The translations under genes and the position numbers were made by a program. From the NCBI GenBank assembly GCA_029204225.1, contig CM055102.1:26824922-26888921 (forward strand): DNA of 64,000 nucleotides, read 5' to 3'. Below the pieces are notes generated by a model, which worked only from the letters and a program-made list of their open reading frames with translations, ran no database searches and had not been told where the DNA came from. Positions 12,231-26,861 of the stretch are shown here, one piece after another; within the stretch, counting starts at the first letter, position 1; each line of letters begins with the position of its first letter. Source of the DNA: Diphasiastrum complanatum. Taxonomy: Eukaryota > Streptophyta > Lycopodiopsida > Lycopodiales > Lycopodiaceae.

Positions 12231-13969
12231 TAGCGAATCAGACGAAGATGTTGCTGCTACCCAGCAACAAGTCCTAGGAGCAGTTCATCAGTCGAATCCT
12301 CCCAGAAGATCAAGCTGAGTGCACACACAGCCCACAACGTATACTCCTAAGTCTGCTTGTCTCTTAATGTAGGAACCAACGACAGTCGAAGAGGCACTTA
12401 GCCAACCAAACTCTGATCTCTGGAGAGAAGCCATGGACAGAGAGTATTCCTCTCTAATCAAGAATCAGACATGGTCATTAGTCGAAGCTCCTATTGGCTG
12501 CAATATCATTGATTGCAAATGGATCTTTAAGATCAAATATAATGCCAACGGAGAAATTGATCGAAGGAAGGCTAGACTGGTAGCACGAGGATTCACCCAG
12601 ATCCCGAATGTCGACTACAGTGAGACTTTTAGTCTAGTCATCAAACATTCGTCGATCCAAATGCTCTTGTCTTATGCTGCAGCTGCCGACCTCAAAGTAC
12701 ATCAACTTGATGTATAAACAGCCTATCTAAATGGAGTTATACAAGAAGATATCTACATGATCCAACCCGAAGGATACGTTCTGGAAGGCATGAAGAATCG
12801 TGTCTGTAAACTCCACAAAGCACTGTACGGCTTGAAATAGTCTGCCAAGACTTGGTTTCAGAGGATCAACACATTCCTCATTGAACAAGAATTTAAACCA
12901 AGCACTGTTGATTGCAACGTTTATTCAAAGTCAGTGCAACAATCCTTCATTATCATCACCTTGTACGTGGATGATACGTTGCTCTTCAGCAACGATACCA
13001 ATATGGTTAAGGATTCAAAATAGATTCTGTTTTCAGAATTTGACATGACTGATCTGGACGAAGCTCACTTCTGTCTGGGAATTCAAATTCACAGAGACAG
13101 AGCAAATCGACTAATTTACATCACTCAACAAAGGTATCTTCATACTGTTCCTAACATATACAATTTGATGAGTTGTAAATTAGCTCACTCACCAATGGAT
13201 CCAGGCCTGCATTTGTCAAAGGACCAATGTCCCCAGACCAAGCAGGAAGAGGAGCAAATGAGAGAGTATCTGTATCGATCGATACTAGGATCTCTTATGT
13301 ACGCAATGGTCTATACAAGACCAGATATCTCTTTTGTTGTTAGCTCACTCAGCCAATAAATGGCTAATCTTGGCATTACCCATTGGAAGGCTCTTATTCG
13401 AGTCATGAGGTATATTCGAGCTACCATGGACCAGTGCATTTGCTATGGAGATGTCATCAACGACAATCTTCATCAGCTCAGTGGCTATTCTGATTCAAGT
13501 TGGGGAGGAGATGCAGACAATCATAAGTCCACATCTGGATTTACATTCTTCTTCAACGTCGGTCCTATTTCGTGGAACAGTCATAAGCAAACCTCTATCG
13601 CACTTTCTTCTACTAAAGCAAAATACATTGTTGTTTCTCAATCTATTAAGGAAGCGTTTTGGTTGAGAAATTTGCTGTCAAACATCAATCTATATCAGTA
13701 CAGCCCTACAATTTTGTTTTGTGATAACCAAAGTGCTATTGCCTTATCGGCCAACCCTAGATTTCATTCTAGGAGTAAGCACATTGAGATCAGATATCAC
13801 TACATCAGGGGAAAGGTTCTCGATAGAGATGTGAGCCTAACGTACTGCAGAACACAGGAAATGGTTGCAGACATCTTCACGAAAGCACTCAGTGTTAATG
13901 CACACAAGAAATTTTGTGCATTGCTCAGTCTGAAGATCAAGACATTCACGGATCCAAATTAAGGGGGGG

Positions 13970-15105
<1,136 letters not shown>

Positions 15106-18100
15106 TGGTATCAGAGCTATTTTCATAACTTGATAAGCTTCCATAGTACAAGACTCTACTAGCCAATAGAGTTATTGTTTTCTTGTTCTGTATTTTCAGT
15201 ATCAGATTTTCATACTTAAGTCACTGATAGTTTTTCCTATCACTTAGACTAATTCTTTCACATGGATTTCCAAGGGAAAGCCAATCCTATCATGGACAAG
15301 CTTGATGGAGCCAATTACCATCTGTGAAAATTTAAGATAAAAACTATACTAATGGCTAAAGAATTGTATGATGTTGTTATAGCTGCAGAAGGAAAACCCG
15401 AAGCAGATGACGCAGCAATCGCCAGATGGAAGCTGAAGAATGGAAAGGCTTTTGCGCTAATCATCCTCAACATCATGGATACCCAGATCGGCCATGTATC
15501 CGAGGCTCAGACATCGAAAAAAGTCTGGGGCATCTTGAGTACACTATACAAAGTGCGAGATATAGCTTCCAAGATACATCTTAGGAAGAAATTCTACTCC
15601 CTCAAGATGACGAATGGTGATTCTCTACATAATCACATTCATCAATTCAAGAACCTACTAAGACAAATGGCCACTGTCAGATCTGTCATAGACGATCAAG
15701 ACACATTGATGCAAGTGCTTACAAGCTTGCCAAGCTCTTATGACAGTTGGGTGATGATCATCACGACTCATCCAGAATTGACTCTTTCGAGAGTCATTAC
15801 TATGTTATTGTAGGAAGACATGCGAAGGAACGAAGCCTCAAGTTCCACAGATGATTCTCACGTCTTGTACATCAACAAGAGCATGACAAAACAGAAGAAG
15901 AAAAAAGGCCCGAAGCAATCAAAGCCAGACCAGAAACCAGCTCAGCACAAGGAACAGTCGAATCCGCAGACAAAGAAGAAACTGTTCTGCAGATACTGCA
16001 AGCGAAACAACCACGAAATTCAAGATTGATGGATACTTCAGGCAAATAACAACAACAAGGGGCAGTCGAATCAAGTGGCAAATGCAGCCACAGCCTATTC
16101 AAGAAGCAGATCATGATGCCTTCATGACCAACCGTCAAGGAGCATCTGGCGACAGTTCTTGGTTCCTGGATTTCGGAGCCACTCAGCATATGACTAGCCT
16201 CATTGGCTGTTTCGAGTCCTATACACCTTACAGTACCAAAAAATATGTCCACCTTGGTGACAATAGCACACAAGATATTAAAGGTGAATGCACTGTAAGA
16301 TTAGGCTTTGCAAATGATCAGTCTAGGCTACTCTCTAAAGTCCTGTATGTACCAAATTTATCTACGAATCTACTCTCTGCAAGCAGAATCACAGATCTAG
16401 GACATAGAGTAGAATTCGAATGTGATCAGTGTAAAGTAGTTGATAGGACAGGCAAGATCCTAGCACTCAAAAAGAGGCATGGATACTTGTACAAATTAAG
16501 TCATTGCTTTTTTGCCTCTAGTCATGCTCTCAGTACTTCTATTCATTCAAATAAAGATTTACTTTGGCATTACAGACTTGGTCATTTAAATCATGTTGCT
16601 ATAAAACAAATGTCTAGACAATCCACTGTTCTTGATCTTGACTATCCTTGCGAAAAAGTCGAGTTACCTGTTTGTCAAGACTGTCTAGTTGGTAAACAGA
16701 CTAGGAAACCATTTAAATCAAGCCATCAGCATATTGCTAGAGGATTGCTAGATGTTGTACATTCAGATACTTGTGGCCCGATGGAAAATCCTTCACTGAA
16801 GGATGCCAAGTATTTTATAACCTTTATTGACGAATTTTCCAGAAGGACTATGGTGTACTTTATAAAGAAAAAATCAGAAGCCTTCAACTACTTCAGAATC
16901 TTCAAGGAGCGTGCAGAGAAGGAGACTGGAAGGACGATCATGGCCCTCAAGTCAGACAATGGTGGAGAATATATCTCTATAGAGTTTACGGAGTACTACC
17001 AAAGCCAAGGCATTGAGCAGCAATTCATCACTCCTTACAGTCCTCAGTCTAATGGCTTAGATCAGAGGAAGAACCGTACCCTAGTTGAATTTGCCAAATG
17101 TATGCTATCTACTCAACCAAGTAGCAGTCCAAGAAGAAGAAAGGCTTCAAGGACAAGAAGACAGAACAACGAACAATATCGCAACCACAATAGCAACAGC
17201 ACAACTAATCATCATCCAAGACCAAGCTATATTGCAGGTATTTCAAAAGAACCAACCATGATATCAAGGACTGTCGCGTCCTCAAGCATTATGAAGCCAG
17301 GAAGAAGATGCAGCAGCAACAACAAGGCAACTCTGACACAGTCAGAGATTCGCAAAAAGATGAGAGAGCACTGATGGTACAAGATCAACCCAGTAGAGCT
17401 GCCCATCAATGGTATCTCGATTCAGGTGCCTCTCAGCACATGACGCAATGCAAAGACCTCTTCTCTACACTCACAGCTACAGAATCGAAGTACATCTTCT
17501 TTGGTGACTCCAGTTCACATCAAGTTGAAGGCCAAGGCTCTATTCAACTACAATTCTCTGATGGCATCACTACGCAACTTAATGGTGTACTTTATGTACC
17601 CAAATTAACAAAGAACTTATTGTCTATTAGCAAGATCACTGATCAAGGCTATAGAGCTTTGTTTATTGCTAGGCGATGTACTATTTTAGATGAGAATTGA
17701 AAGAAAATCCTCTTTGCTTACAAGAAGAAAATTTGTACATACTGAGTCACGATGTTGCACTTTCTATGAGTTGCTTAGATGCTAATTTATGGCATCAGAG
17801 CATCTAAACGTGCGTTCAATCTTGTATATGCATCATAACAAAATGGTCAAGGACATGAATATAAATGTTGTTACTACAACTAATCAATCTATCTGTGAAA
17901 GTTGCTTACTAGGCAAACAACCTAGAATCAGATTTTCAAGAGGATAGGCCAGAAGAGCCAAGTCCATTTTGTCACTGATACACAGTGACTTATGTGGTCC
18001 TATGAGCGTACCTTCCTTGGGTAAGGCTCTATACACTACAAGAAAAGGTGGCAAAATTTGCAAGAAAAAAAAAAAAAATTGGCCGAAATTGCGAAATTTT

Positions 18101-18905
18101 TTATGCAATTTATATCGTTATGCAAAAATTTCAAGAAATTGTCTGCAATTTCTACCATTATCAGTTTACTACAAGCTACACTCCTCAACAGAATGGAGTA
18201 GCTGAGCGGAAGAACCGCACACTATTGGAAGCTGCACAATACATGACAGCCAATGCCCATTTACCTCAAACATTCTGGACAGAAGCAATCTCTATGGCCT
18301 GCTATCTGTAGAACTACTCCAGCACTAAAGCAGTTGATTCCAAGACACCGTTTGAAGCCTACTACGACTACAAACCAAGCTTGAAACACCTACGTGTTTT
18401 CGGATGTCTCTGCTATGCACAAGTGCCATTTGATCTGAGGAAGAAACTGGACCTAGTAAGCTATAAGAACATCTTAATCGGCTACTCAACATCACATAAA
18501 GCATATCACATCTATGATGTTGATTCAGGTCAGTCAGCCGTGATGTTGTCTTCTTGGAGACAAGTATCACGATTTTAAGCAGAAGCAGCCAATGCAAGAG
18601 TATGCCATAGCAGTTCCACCATCCATCATTAGGCAATGACCTACGATTGTTCAGACAAAGGAGTTTGTCTACCATCGATGGGCCATGATTGTTCAACCAC
18701 AAGATGCTACGATCCCAGTCATTCACCAAGGAGAATCATTCACTCAAGCACCTACAGTTTGAAGGTCTACAAAACAACGACAACAACTTGATCGTTTTGT
18801 CCCTCATGCGTTCATCAGTCATAATGAACCTACCACAGTTGCAAAAGCTCTGTCAATGCCCGATGCAGACAATTGGAAGCCGAAGTGAGAGAAAATGAAA
18901 TGTGA
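15106..18905 (+). mobile_element. Ty1/Copia remnant B, mosaic internal region
   Basis: Opens with a tRNA-iMet primer-binding site (TGGTATCAGAGC). Gag follows (about 15.26-16.03 kb, with a CRYCKRNNH knuckle), then protease (FLDFGATQHM, 16.17 kb) and integrase (about 16.56-17.1 kb). A second knuckle-linked segment and a second protease (YLDSGASQHM, 17.42 kb) then appear, followed by more integrase and the start of the RT linker to about 18.9 kb. Two protease segments mean at least two copies of the family were combined. A CACTA-like fragment interrupts the integrase. Broken in many places. Confidence 0.8.
18036..18160 (+). mobile_element. CACTA (En/Spm)-type terminal fragment
   Basis: CACTACAAGAAAA is the conserved end of plant CACTA transposons. 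It sits inside the integrase of Copia B and is followed by AAATTTGC/AAATTGC words like those of CACTA subterminal regions. Copia sequence resumes by about 18166. I do not see the opposite inverted end (TTTTCTTGTAGTG), so this is a one-ended fragment or a heavily deleted derivative. Confidence 0.5.
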
Positions 18906-20812
18906 CATTGTGGTAAAACTCCGTGTAATTTTGCAGATTGTGTAAAAACACTTGTAAAATCGCAGACTGTAAAAGAACGAAAAAATCCGTAGAACTGGAT
19001 AAACAACGGATGAAGATTAAAATCGATTAGTCGATTGGTGAGAAGTAGAATAATCCAACACTCCCCTTAATTTGAATCTTTGAAGGCCTTGACCTTCAAA
19101 CTTAGTTCTATACAGAATCTTCTATGTGTATCCAAACTTAATGCTTTGGTAAAATATCAGTTGTCATATCTTGCGTTTTACAGTACTGCAATCTGACCTC
19201 TTTGTTGAGAACTTTGCTTCTGACGAAATGATACTTCAGTTCAATGTGCTTACTCCTGGAATGAGATCTAGGGTTGGTTGATAAAGCGATGGCACTTTGA
19301 TTATCACAAACTAATGTTGTCAGAGTAGTTTGTTGTTGCCGACTGCTCCATAACAAATGCAAAAGTCCATAGTAGCTCGAAGATATCTCATGACTCTGAT
19401 AAGAGCCTTCCAATGTGTTACACCAGGATTAGTCATAAACTGACTGAGAGAGCTGACTGCAAAGCTATGTCTGGCTTGGGACAGATAATGTCGTACATAA
19501 GAGATCCTATAATAGTATGGTAAGGATACTCACGCATCTGCTGCTTCTTGTAAATTGTTTGGGGACACTGGTCCTTTGACAATTTGAGTCTTGGTTCCAT
19601 TGGCAAGAGAGCTACTTTGCAATTGATCAGATTATATCTGACTAAAATGTTGTAGATGTATCTCTGTTGTGTGATGTAGATCAACTTATGTTTTCTTTCT
19701 CTGTGGATTTGTATACCAAGGCAGAAATGAGCTTTGTCTAGATCGGTCATGTCGAATTTGGAAGATAGCATTGTCTTAGATTCTTTTATCAGATCGGTAC
19801 TATTGCTGAAAAACAATGTATCATCCACATATAAAGTGACAATGATAAAAGACTACTGCACTACTTTGAAGTAAACATTTGAATCTGAAGAGCTAGGTGT
19901 GTAGCCATGATCAATAAAAAAAAGTATTGATCCTTTGAAACCATGCTCCTGTGGATTGCTTCAAGCCATAAAGTGCCTTATGGAGTTTGCACACATGATT
20001 GTATTTACCCTCGATAATATAACCTTTGGGTTGCACCATGTAAATGTCTTCTTCGATAACTCCATTGAGATATGTTGTCTGTACATCCATTTGATGTATT
20101 TCCAAATCTCTTGCAGCGGCAAATGATAGCAAAAGTCGAATAGAAGAATGCTTGACTACTAGACTGAAAGTTTCAGTGTAATCGACGTTGTATACCTGAG
20201 AAAATCCTCTGACAACAAGTCGTGCCTTTCTTCTGTTGATGCTTCCATCTGCGTTGTACTTGAATTTGAAAATTTGCAATCAGCTACATTTTTGCCAGCA
20301 GATAATTCGACAAACGTCCATGTCTGGTTCTTGATAAGAGATTTATACTCTTTATCCATAGCTTCTTTCCAGAGATTAGAATCAGACTGACTGAGTGCCT
20401 CTTCGACAGACGTCGGTTCCTAAACAAGGTAGGCTGCAGACTCATCGATACACCGGTTGGGTGGTCTGCTAGTTCTTGAAGATCTTTTGGGTAATAGAAA
20501 AAGTTGATCGTTTCTATCATACTATAGTTGCTGAACTACAACATCATCATCTTTTGACCCGTCGTTGATTCGTTGTTCATCGAAAGTAGAAGAGCTTGGA
20601 CCTTCAATGAGAATAGTTGCATGCGGAACTAGAAAGTTCAAAGCGTCAGGAGAATCTGACAGGTTGGCTACATGGGAACTGCCCTTTCCTTTGAGGTCTT
20701 GAAACTGATCTTCTATGAAGATGACATCCCGGCTAGTAAATATCTTCGACTCGATGGGATCAAACAACTTGTAGGCTTAATCTGAAGTACTGTAGCTCAT
20801 GAAGATTCTAAA
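18906..20812 (-). mobile_element. Ty1/Copia remnant C, inverted relative to A and B
   Basis: On the minus strand it runs from the integrase/RT linker (about 20.77 kb) through reverse transcriptase (RRKARLVVRGFSQ; YVDDTLFFS near 19.82 kb) and RNase H (CDNQSAIALS, KHIELKYHFVRS) to 19.1 kb. A polypurine tract (TTAAGGGGAG) follows, then an LTR start TGTTGGATT at 19060 that persists only to about 18.9 kb. The 5' half and most of the LTR are missing. Broken in several places. Confidence 0.8.
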
Positions 20813-21080
20813 AATGTACCACCTTTATTGGATAAAGGAAAAGAAAAGATCAAAAATGATTTTTCAAGTCAGAGTTCTCGCAAGAAATCACCATCAAAGA
20901 GGTCGTCACCTTCATAGAAGAGCACATCTTCTAAGTAGTCATCACCTCCACGATCGATTCCTACCAAGAAAGCCAAATGAAGATCCAAGATCAATCCTTA
21001 TGAAAAAAAAAAATCAGAGAAGTCCAACATGATGTGCTTGAGCATTTCAAATGCTATACTTTGGATGATGTGGTGATTAT

Positions 21081-21735
21081 TGTGAAAATTGTCAACATTT
21101 CCTAGCTAGTTTGAGGCCTAAATTGGCTAAAATTGTAAATAGTTTTGGTTCAGGAGTTTCACACGTGTGAACCAGGCCACAATGTTTTTATTTACTGTAT
21201 TTTTTCAGTATGATGAAGTGTCAAACTTCATACCCTTCAAAATGAGACCATTTTGATGTATTTTGGTCATATAAGCCATTTTTAGCTATTTTTCCTATAT
21301 AGGGAATATCTAGGGTCAAGTACCTTCTAGAGAGAGGAGAGAGAGTCATCTTCCTCATCCATAAATAGTAGGGAAGTCGTGGAGAACAGGTTGGAGAAAC
21401 CTTTTGTATGCTTCATTGAGATCAATAGATCATTGTCATTGTTTCTTCCTCCATTGAGAGCATTGTTGTGTGTATTGTCTTCAAGCTATTGTGTATGATC
21501 TTAGGTGCTTTCCAAAAGTGATAGGCTGATGTATTATGGACTGTATAATGCTATTTTGGGCCGCACTTGATGTTTATGGAAGTTTCCATTTGTGATAAAT
21601 GCTTTTTGATCAAGTTCTTTGCATTCTAGGTAGCATAGAATGTGTTGCCAATTCCTAGCTTATGTAGTTTGGAGTGCAAGCATTCAAGCCAATGATCTTG
21701 GAGTTTAGATCCACTTAGGATCTGTATTTTTCACA
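21081..21735 (+). repeat. 5' LTR of Copia E
   Basis: 655 bp, TG...CA ends, near-identical to 26857-27510. Carries a CACACGTGTGAA palindrome about 95 bp in and a TATATAGGG TATA-like word about 215 bp in, likely parts of its promoter. Confidence 0.95.
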
Positions 21736-22907
21736 TGGTATCAGAGCTGGTTGGCTTCTATTTACAGTAAGTATTCCATTTTTGGTGATATTTGGATGTT
21801 TGATCAAGTTCTAGCATGATTTTGCATTGCTTTGTTGATCAAATCTTACTAACCTTTGTTTTGTGAGTTGAACTTGTGGATCAAAAGCATATTTCAGGTC
21901 TATTGAAGATCAGAGGCTGAAAAGAAACTATTTTGGATCAGATCATAACACCTAATCATTTGTGATTGTGAGGCTTGTGCATATTCAATACTAACAATGT
22001 TCTTTTCAATCCTATTGTTGACAATCTCCATTCTTGGATGAACACTCTCCTTAAGTGGATGAAACTTCTCCTTAAGTGGATGACAAATGCTCTTTTGAGT
22101 GAGTTGTAATTCTCCTAAAGGCTGAGCAAAGCTCCCATTTGGATGAAAGATCCCCTTTTTTGGGTGAACATATTGTAAGCTCCATTGTGAAGAGCATATT
22201 GTAAAGATTGTCATCAATTTTGGCATAAATTTTGGTGTACTTTGTTGAGCATGTAAGTAACTCTCCTTATGTAATTTGATTGGAGCATTTGCTGGAAGGT
22301 GTTAACCATTATGCAAGTGTGTTTTCAGGTTCTTAACAGTTTGAGGAACATTCTCATGTGAAGTGATCTTAGATCTACATCTAAACACCAAGATTTGACA
22401 AGATAGTGAAGCTAGTCTTGTGATTCACTAAGTGTGCTCATTCATTCACCTCTAAATCTTGTATTTATCACTTGCTGGAGTTTATAAACTTTTAGAAGTG
22501 TGGTTTACATGTGGTTTTACAGGTTGAATCAATATCTTAGTGTGTTGATCATATGTTGATCAAGTTTGTTCATTACTAGGTAATCTTGGCATCCTAGTTT
22601 TGGGTATTTTCTAAGAATGCAAGTAACTCTTCACACCATAACTTGATTTGGTCACTTGCTGGAAAGTTTGAGAGCTTAAGCAAGAGTGTGTTCAGGTTGG
22701 TTTGATTTTGTAATCCATTCTTAGTGTGTGCAAAGTGTTGCATGTGTTTCAATCTTCCTTTCTATGCTTGGAAACCATCTAGGTTCAAGATAGAAGTGTT
22801 TTAGGGTCCTAAATCTTCATAGACCTCTTTATCTATCATTTGTTGAGAGAAAAGTGAGTGCTAAGTGCTTTAGGACAGAACCTAAAAGTTGAAGAAACAT
22901 TAGAATC

Positions 22908-25900
22908 ATGGCTTCCAATGGTGGGATCATGCTAGAGTCTAGTGAAAGGTTGAGTTCATCAAACTACTCTACTTGGAAAGTGAGGATGGAGTCCTTACTT
23001 GAGTTGAATGAACTCATGGACATAGTTGCAGAAATTGAAGAGAGACCTCTCACACTTCAAGATCAACAAAGGTTTGATAAGAAGGCCAAAAGGGCTCTTC
23101 ATATCATTAAAATGAATGTTACAAATGAACTTCTCAAGGAAGTTGGAAAGTGTCAAAGTGCAAGTGAGGCATGGAATGCCTTAAAGAAGCTCTTTGAATC
23201 AAAGTCCACATCTAGGGTATTGACCCTAAGGAGACAAATATTTTCTAGTAGGCAAAGAGAGGGTGAAAGTGCTCATGCATTTATCTTGAGAGTTAAGTCC
23301 CTAAGTGATGATTTAGCATGCATTGATGAGAACATAAAAGATGGTGAAATAGTCCAAGTTATGTTGAATGGTTTGCTAAATGAACATGCTAACCTTGTGC
23401 AAAGTTTTGCCATTCAAAGAGTCTTGCCAAGTGTGGTTGACTTGCAAGAAATCTTATTGGCTGAAGAACATAGGTTGCAATCAAAGCTTGATGGTGCATC
23501 CTTGCAAGGTGGAGGTGAAGAGGGTTTCTTCACAAAAGGCAAATTCAAGGGCAAAGGTAAAGGCAAAGGGAAATGGTCCAAAGGTGGTAACTTTGATCAT
23601 GATGATCACTCTTCCTCTTCCTCTTCTACTAAGAACAATAAGTCAAAGTTCAAGTGCTTTTATTGTGGGATAAAAGGTCATTTTGCAAATGAATGTTATA
23701 AGAAGAAAAGAGAGCAAGGAGAGAGGCAAGGAAATCTTACAATAGATGAGGAAGAACATAACACATGTGAATCACTTGTTATGACTTCAAGTTTGTTAGC
23801 CAACATAGATGATAATGATCCTTGGTGGATTGATAGTGGAGCCTCATCTCACATGACAAGACATAAGGAATACTTTACATCCTTATTGTCTTATGAGGGA
23901 GAAGGTAACATCATCTACACTGCAAATGATGGTCAATGTGACATCAAAGGCATAGGCACTATTCCTATTTCCCTTTCAACAAATAGGAAAGCAAATCTTG
24001 AAAATGTTTTGTACATTCCTTCAATCACTAAGAATTTGCTTAGTGTAAGTCAAATGATTGACAAAGGACTTGATGTGGAGTTCATTGGAGATGCATGTTT
24101 GATAAGTAAATGTGGATCCTTGATTGCTCAAGGTAGGAGGCATGGTAAACTTTTCAAGCTTGATGCATGTGTGATCTCTAATCATGAAGGATGTATGGCT
24201 AGGGAGCAATTGACAAACCAAGAAGTTTGGCACAAGAGGTTGGGCCATCCCAACTTCAAATCTTTGGAGGTAATGGCAAAGAAAGAGCTTGTTCTTGGTC
24301 TCCCTAAAAGTCTTGTTGCAAACAATAGTGTTTGTGAACATTGTGCCTTGTCCAAATCTCATAGACTTGCTTATTCTAGATCTACTTCTAGATCTAAAGA
24401 AGCTTTTCAACTTGTGCATTCTGATATTCATTCTTCTAGTACAACTAGCAATGGTGGGGCAAAGATGTATGCAACTTTCATTGATGACTTTAGTAGGTAT
24501 ACTTGGATCTATCTTCTTAAAAGTAAGGATGAAGTGTTTGCTGCATTTGTCAAGTTCAAGAATGAAATGGAAAACCAATTCAATACAAAGATCAAATGCT
24601 TAAGATCTGATAATGGAGGGGAATACACCTCAAATAGGTTCAAAGACTTTTGTATAGCACATGGGATTAGGAGGGAGATGTCTAGTCCTAGGACTCCACA
24701 ACAGAATGGAGTGGCCGAGAGGAAGAATAGAACCCTTTGTGAATGTGCCAAGGCAATGAGACTACATGCTAATCTTGCTAAGTCTTTTTGGGGGGAAGCT
24801 TTAGCATGTGCTAACTATCTATGTAATAGATGGACAAGTGCTTCCTTGGATGGTAAAACTCCTCATGAGGTTCTTTATGGTAGAAGGCCAAGTGTCAAGC
24901 ATTGTAGGATCTTTGGATGTACATGTTTTGTCAATATCACACTTGATGATAGAACTAAAGAAGATCCTTCATCAAAGAAGGGTGTGTTTGTTGGCTATAG
25001 TGAAGTAAGCAAGGCTTACAAAGTGTACATTCCTTCTACAAAGAAAGTTGTCATAAGTAGGGATGTCATCTTTCATGAAGAGAATGTTTCCAATGTTGTT
25101 GATGTTGATGTTGATGTGCCTACTAATCATCATGATGTGCAAGATGTCTTGGATGAAGATGGAGATGCCACTCCAAAGCAAACTTCAAGGAAGACTCAAA
25201 GGCAAAGGGCTAAGCCATCAAGGCTAACCTATGATGAAAAAGGAAAGCAAGTGGTGGACAACTCTAACTTTGCTTTTCTTACCTCTTTTGATGAACCAAC
25301 TTGTGTAGGTGAAGCAATTCAAAAGAAGGAATGGATCCAAGCCATGGATCATGAGCATCAAGCACTCATCAAAAGCAACACATGGAGGTTGGTAAAGCTT
25401 CCAAAGGACAAGAAGGCAATTGGTTGTAAGTGGATCTTCAAGATCAAGACAAATCAAGATGGATCAATCAACAAGTACAAGGCAAGGTTGATGGCAAAGG
25501 GGTATGCTCAAGAATATGGTATTGACTATGATGAGACCTTTGCACCCGTGGCAAAGATGGTAACTATTCGAATCCTAATCTCTCTTGCAACTCTTTATGA
25601 TTGGGATATGTGGCAAATGGATGTTACTAATGCCTTCTTGAATGGTGATCTTGAAGAAGATATTTACATGGAGCAACCCGAGGGCTATGTTTCACATGAT
25701 GAGCCTAATCATGTGTGCTATCTCCAAAAGAGTTTGTATGGGCTAAAGCAAGCACCAAGGAGTTGGTATGCTAAGCTCAATTCCTTCTTACTTTCTCAAA
25801 ACTTTGTTATGAGTGAGTATGATCATTCTCTCTACTTTAGATTGAATGAAAATGATATCACTTTACTTTTGATCTATGTTGATGACATTATCTTAAGTGG

Positions 25901-26861
25901 TGGTAACAATCTAGATATAGATGAAATCAAGATGGCACTCAAAAGAGAGTTTGAAATTCAAGATCTTGGTAAACTTCATTATATCTTAGGAATAGAGATT
26001 ATTAGAACTTCTAAATCTACATTCATATGTCAAGAAAAGTATGTTAACTCTATTCTAAAAAGTTTTCATATGGAAGATTGTAAAGTTGTTTCTACTCCTA
26101 TGGAATCAAATGTAAAGCTAACTACAAGAAGTAATGAAAGATCCTTCAAGGACATTACTCTCTATAGAAAGCTAATAGGATCTCTTATATGGTTAACCAT
26201 CACAAGACCTGATCTAAGCTTTGTGGTTGGTAAACTAAGTCAATTTATGCAAGATCCTAGTGAGGCTCATTGGAAGCTAGGAAAGAGAGTACTTAGATAC
26301 ATCTCGGGATCTAGAGATTTTGGCATCTTGTATGGAGGTACTACACCTAACCTTTGTGGATTTTCAGATTCAGATTTTGCAGGTGATCAAATGGATAGGA
26401 AGTCAACAAGTGCCTTTGCAATTTATCTTGGAGATGGAGTGGTCTCATGGCTATCAAAGAAGCAACCAACTATCTCTCTATCTTCCACCGAAGCCGAGTA
26501 CAAGGCATTAACAACATGCACCAAGGAGATTCTTTGGATCAAGAGGATGTTATTGGATCTTCACTTGCTGGAACCAGAGAAGACTCCAATCATACTTTGT
26601 GATAACCTTTCAGCCCAAAGCTTGGCAAGCAATCCTGTTTTTCATGCAAGGAGCAAGCACATTGAGATTGCTCACCATTTTGTGAGAGATCAAGTCATTG
26701 CCAAAGAGGTGGAGCTTCAACATGTCTCTTCAAAGGAGTGTGTGGCTGATATCTTCACCAAACCATTGGGAAAGGACCTATATTTAATGCATAGATCTAA
26801 TCTTGGAATGTGCTCAAAGACTATGTTGAAACTAGCATCCAATGTTGAAGAGGGAGTGTGA
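22908..26861 (+). CDS. Copia E gag-pol polyprotein (1317 aa)
   Basis: Order from the N-terminus: gag (MASNGGIMLESSERLS, about residues 1-240, ending in a Gly/Lys repeat), CCHC knuckle CFYCGIKGHFANEC (~250-265), aspartic protease WIDSGASSHM (~307), integrase zinc head from WHKRLGHPNFKSL (~440) and core ending PQQNGVAERKNRT (~600), linker, reverse transcriptase (from ~808; YVDDIIL near 990), RNase H (DSDFAGD ~1151, KHIEIAHHFVRD, ADIFTKPLG ~1279). Integrase before RT defines Copia. The start ATG has a typical gag beginning shared with remnants D and G. The stop lies just inside the 3' LTR. Confidence 0.95.
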   Translation: MASNGGIMLESSERLSSSNYSTWKVRMESLLELNELMDIVAEIEERPLTLQDQQRFDKKAKRALHIIKMNVTNELLKEVGKCQSASEAWNALKKLFESKSTSRVLTLRRQIFSSRQREGESAHAFILRVKSLSDDLACIDENIKDGEIVQVMLNGLLNEHANLVQSFAIQRVLPSVVDLQEILLAEEHRLQSKLDGASLQGGGEEGFFTKGKFKGKGKGKGKWSKGGNFDHDDHSSSSSSTKNNKSKFKCFYCGIKGHFANECYKKKREQGERQGNLTIDEEEHNTCESLVMTSSLLANIDDNDPWWIDSGASSHMTRHKEYFTSLLSYEGEGNIIYTANDGQCDIKGIGTIPISLSTNRKANLENVLYIPSITKNLLSVSQMIDKGLDVEFIGDACLISKCGSLIAQGRRHGKLFKLDACVISNHEGCMAREQLTNQEVWHKRLGHPNFKSLEVMAKKELVLGLPKSLVANNSVCEHCALSKSHRLAYSRSTSRSKEAFQLVHSDIHSSSTTSNGGAKMYATFIDDFSRYTWIYLLKSKDEVFAAFVKFKNEMENQFNTKIKCLRSDNGGEYTSNRFKDFCIAHGIRREMSSPRTPQQNGVAERKNRTLCECAKAMRLHANLAKSFWGEALACANYLCNRWTSASLDGKTPHEVLYGRRPSVKHCRIFGCTCFVNITLDDRTKEDPSSKKGVFVGYSEVSKAYKVYIPSTKKVVISRDVIFHEENVSNVVDVDVDVPTNHHDVQDVLDEDGDATPKQTSRKTQRQRAKPSRLTYDEKGKQVVDNSNFAFLTSFDEPTCVGEAIQKKEWIQAMDHEHQALIKSNTWRLVKLPKDKKAIGCKWIFKIKTNQDGSINKYKARLMAKGYAQEYGIDYDETFAPVAKMVTIRILISLATLYDWDMWQMDVTNAFLNGDLEEDIYMEQPEGYVSHDEPNHVCYLQKSLYGLKQAPRSWYAKLNSFLLSQNFVMSEYDHSLYFRLNENDITLLLIYVDDIILSGGNNLDIDEIKMALKREFEIQDLGKLHYILGIEIIRTSKSTFICQEKYVNSILKSFHMEDCKVVSTPMESNVKLTTRSNERSFKDITLYRKLIGSLIWLTITRPDLSFVVGKLSQFMQDPSEAHWKLGKRVLRYISGSRDFGILYGGTTPNLCGFSDSDFAGDQMDRKSTSAFAIYLGDGVVSWLSKKQPTISLSSTEAEYKALTTCTKEILWIKRMLLDLHLLEPEKTPIILCDNLSAQSLASNPVFHARSKHIEIAHHFVRDQVIAKEVELQHVSSKECVADIFTKPLGKDLYLMHRSNLGMCSKTMLKLASNVEEGV

